A stretch of DNA of 53,128 nt from Prolixibacteraceae bacterium (GTDB lineage Bacteria; Bacteroidota; Bacteroidia; Bacteroidales; Prolixibacteraceae). Positions 50,818 through 53,128 of this stretch are shown piece by piece; the first letter of the stretch is position 1, and each line of letters begins with the position of its first letter. The notes below the pieces were generated by a model. The model did no database searches and had not been told where the DNA came from. It saw only the letters and a program-made list of their open reading frames with translations. The stretch covers positions 1 through 53,128 of the forward strand of contig JAIBEZ010000009.1 of assembly GCA_019459485.1 (NCBI GenBank). The letters run 5' to 3'. Both the position numbers and the translations under genes were made by a program.

Positions 50818-53128
50818 ATGCGAATGAAAAACCATCTTAACCGGCTTATTATTCTTTTACTTGTCGGAATTGTGCTGCATTCATGCAGCGAAAGCACAAA
50901 GCCGATGAAAGAATCCATTACCACCGAACTTCGGGCACCCGCTTACCCGTTGGTTACGATAGATCCATACACCAGCGCATGGTCAATGGCCGATAAGTTA
51001 TACGACGATGCTGTTCGTCACTGGACAGGAAAAACCCATTCGCTGATTGGCGCAGTTCGCGTCGACGGACAGATCTACCGCTTTCTCGGCAAAGAAGACA
51101 TTCCGTTAAAAACAATTGTTCCGATGGCCAACGAAGAAGCCTGGGACGGAAAATTTTCACTGAAAGCTCCGGCAAAAGGCTGGGAGCAAAATGATTTCAA
51201 CGACAATTCGTGGACTTCAGGAAAAGGAGCTTTTGGTACGCGTGAAGCCCAGCGGGCAAATACTGTTTGGGAAACGAAAGAAATTTGGGTCCGCCGTGAA
51301 TTTATCATTCCTGAAATTTCATCAGGTGCAGATGTTTACCTGGTTTACTCGCATGATGACGATTTCGAACTTTACCTGAATGGAAAAGAAATTGTCAATA
51401 CAGGCAACCGGGCAAAAAGCAATGTCCTTTTAAAAATTGACGGGAGTTTGCTAAACAGCGGAGGCGCAAATGTAATTGCCGCACATTGCCTCGACCGCGG
51501 TGGTTTGGCTTATGTAGATTTTGGCATTTATACTGAAAGTGATCAGAAACAAGTGTTTGCACAAACTGCTGTTCAAACCAAAGTGGCAATTTCAGCAACA
51601 CAAACGCATTACAATTTTACCTGCGGACCGGTTGATCTGAAACTACAATTTGTTTCTCCCTTGCTGCCCGACGATCTGGACTTGCTATCCCGTCCGGTGA
51701 ATTACATCAATTACGAAGTAGTTTCGAACGATGGCGGCAAACACGATGTGCAAATCTACTTCGAAACGACTCCTGAATGGGCTGTAAACGAAGTTAGTCA
51801 GGAAGTGGAAGTAACAAAAGGTGAAACTTCAGGAGTAAGCTTTGTTAAAGCCGGAACAACCGAACAGCCGGTTTTGGGAAAGAAAGGTGATAACATCCGT
51901 ATTGATTGGGGTTATGCTTACCTGGCGGCCAACAAAACCGAAACAGCTTCTTTTGGAATCGGTGATTATTTTGAGGCCAAACAAGCTTTTGAAAAAGACG
52001 GAAAAATCGCCGGTGATGTAAGTCAGCTAACCGCAAGGCCTTCAACGCAAATGCCCGCAATGGTTTATGTGGATAATTTAGGCGCTATTTCTTCGGAACC
52101 GTCGAATGGTTTTGTTATGATTGGTTACGACGATGTGGAATCAATACAGTACTTTGGAGATAACCTGAAAGGCTGGTGGACCAAAGAAGGAACTCTTACC
52201 ATGAACGATGTTTTGCAGACTGCTTCAGCGGAACACGAGTCAGTGATGGATCGTTGCATCGCTTTTGACCAAAAGGTTTGGGACGAAACGCTGGCAGCCG
52301 GAGGCAAAAACTATGCGGATCTGTGCGTTCTGGCTTTCCGTCAATCCATTGCTGCCCATAAACTGGTAAAAGATACCAAAGGCAACATGCTTTTCCTTTC
52401 AAAGGAAAACTTCAGCAATGGTTCTATCGGAACAGTTGATATAACTTATCCTTCGGCTCCATTGTATTTAAAATACAATCCGGATTTGCTGAAAGGAATG
52501 ATGAACCCGATTTTCTATTATTCTGAAAGCGGTAAATGGAACAAACCGTTTGCAGCCCATGATGTAGGTACTTATCCGATAGCAAACGGACAAACTTATG
52601 GTGGCGACATGCCGGTTGAAGAATCTGGCAATATGGTTATACTAACTGCCGCAATCGCCAATGCAGAAGGCAATGCCAACTATGCCAGCGAACATTGGGA
52701 GGTGCTGACAACCTGGGCAAATTACCTGCTTGAAAACGGTCTTGACCCTGAAAACCAACTTTGTACCGACGACTTTGCCGGACACTTTGCACACAACGTA
52801 AACCTTTCTGTAAAAGCAATCATGGGCGTTGCCAGCTATGGAAAACTCGCAGGTATGCTGGGCAAAACCGACATTGCCGAAAAATATACTTCCGCAGCAA
52901 AAGAAATGGCAACAAAATGGATGGCAATGGCCGACGATGGCGATCATTACCGTTTGACATTTGATCAACCTGGAACCTGGAGCCAGAAATACAACCTGGT
53001 TTGGGACAAGCTGCTAAACCTGGGAATTTTCCCTCCGGAAGTGGCACAAAAGGAAATTGCCTATTACCTGACCATGCAGAACAAGTATGGCTTGCCTCTG
53101 GACAACCGCCGCACTTACACAAAAAACG
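50818..53128 (+). CDS. Glutaminase A-like DUF4964/DUF5127/DUF4965 lipoprotein (3' end outside window)
   Basis: The frame is open from the ATG at 50818 to the last base; 770 codons are visible. The signal peptide ends in lipobox GIVLHSCSES. Residues about 39-100 match the N-terminal domain of the glutaminase A-like family (APAYPLVTIDPYTSAWSM, WTGKTHSLIGAVRVDG). A GH2-like jelly roll then seems inserted (DFNDNSWTSGKGAFGT..., DDFELYLNGKEIV, about 125-240). DUF5127 and DUF4965 sequence follow (DVESIQYFGDNLKGWW, WDETLAAGG..YADLCVLAFRQSIAAHK, FFSKENFSNGSIGTVD-type block, MPVEESGNMVILTAAIA, WSQKYNLVWDKLL). Function in Bacteroidota glycan loci is unknown; glutaminase activity is known only for a fungal relative. 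Confidence 0.8.
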   Translation, partial: MRMKNHLNRLIILLLVGIVLHSCSESTKPMKESITTELRAPAYPLVTIDPYTSAWSMADKLYDDAVRHWTGKTHSLIGAVRVDGQIYRFLGKEDIPLKTIVPMANEEAWDGKFSLKAPAKGWEQNDFNDNSWTSGKGAFGTREAQRANTVWETKEIWVRREFIIPEISSGADVYLVYSHDDDFELYLNGKEIVNTGNRAKSNVLLKIDGSLLNSGGANVIAAHCLDRGGLAYVDFGIYTESDQKQVFAQTAVQTKVAISATQTHYNFTCGPVDLKLQFVSPLLPDDLDLLSRPVNYINYEVVSNDGGKHDVQIYFETTPEWAVNEVSQEVEVTKGETSGVSFVKAGTTEQPVLGKKGDNIRIDWGYAYLAANKTETASFGIGDYFEAKQAFEKDGKIAGDVSQLTARPSTQMPAMVYVDNLGAISSEPSNGFVMIGYDDVESIQYFGDNLKGWWTKEGTLTMNDVLQTASAEHESVMDRCIAFDQKVWDETLAAGGKNYADLCVLAFRQSIAAHKLVKDTKGNMLFLSKENFSNGSIGTVDITYPSAPLYLKYNPDLLKGMMNPIFYYSESGKWNKPFAAHDVGTYPIANGQTYGGDMPVEESGNMVILTAAIANAEGNANYASEHWEVLTTWANYLLENGLDPENQLCTDDFAGHFAHNVNLSVKAIMGVASYGKLAGMLGKTDIAEKYTSAAKEMATKWMAMADDGDHYRLTFDQPGTWSQKYNLVWDKLLNLGIFPPEVAQKEIAYYLTMQNKYGLPLDNRRTYTKN

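Overview
The window is from a Bacteroidota genome, most like a free-living member of the Bacteroidales/Marinilabiliales (for example Prolixibacteraceae-like). The evidence is the SusC/SusD/SusE system, FecR anti-sigma and ECF sigma pair, many secreted CAZymes, the Bacteroidota -7 promoter element TAnnTTTG at several start sites, and no strong Shine-Dalgarno sequences. The species is inference.

Region 1 (1-29.9 kb) is the enzyme half of a polysaccharide utilization locus. The SusC/SusD genes are not in the window; the first, truncated gene looks like a surface glycan-binding lipoprotein that would follow them. Rightward genes: PL8 lyase, heparinase II/III-fold lyase, BNR_4 beta-propeller lyase, a second heparinase II/III lyase (lipoprotein paralogue), a two-module protein ending in an alginate-lyase (PF05426) domain, a large heparinase II/III-type protein, a CE15 glucuronoyl esterase and a frameshifted GH145 alpha-L-rhamnosidase. 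Leftward genes: GH106 alpha-L-rhamnosidase, an unassigned six-hairpin glycosidase, GH2, a GH43-like propeller enzyme, GH105 unsaturated uronyl hydrolase and CE7 acetyl esterase. Together they suit an acetylated polymer rich in glucuronic acid and rhamnose. Lyases would cut the uronate backbone, esterases would unmask it, GH105 would remove the unsaturated ends, and GH106/GH145/GH2 would trim side chains. No sulfatase is present, which argues against marine ulvan and sulfated glycosaminoglycans.

Region 2 (30-37 kb) holds a soluble PAS histidine kinase, a candidate structured RNA of about 540 nt on the minus strand, an Nramp metal transporter, a DEAD-box helicase, YebC, a DUF6155-like protein, an unknown secreted protein and tRNA-Leu(GAG).

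Region 3 (37.2 kb to the end) is a second locus aimed at alpha-mannan: ECF sigma, FecR, SusC with a signalling STN domain, SusD, SusE, GH76 endo-mannanase, GH92, GH125 exo-alpha-1,6-mannosidase and a truncated glutaminase-like DUF4965 lipoprotein. The GH92 has Gln where the catalytic acid Glu normally sits, so it may remove mannosyl-phosphate caps rather than mannose.

The intergenic DNA is unusual. A 50-nt hairpin element recurs in fixed orientation ahead of several region 1 genes. Two inverted arrays repeat AATGAC every 10-11 bp. Four degenerate heptamer arrays are present, one of them in frame inside the GH2 gene. Several palindromic REP-like modules are also seen.
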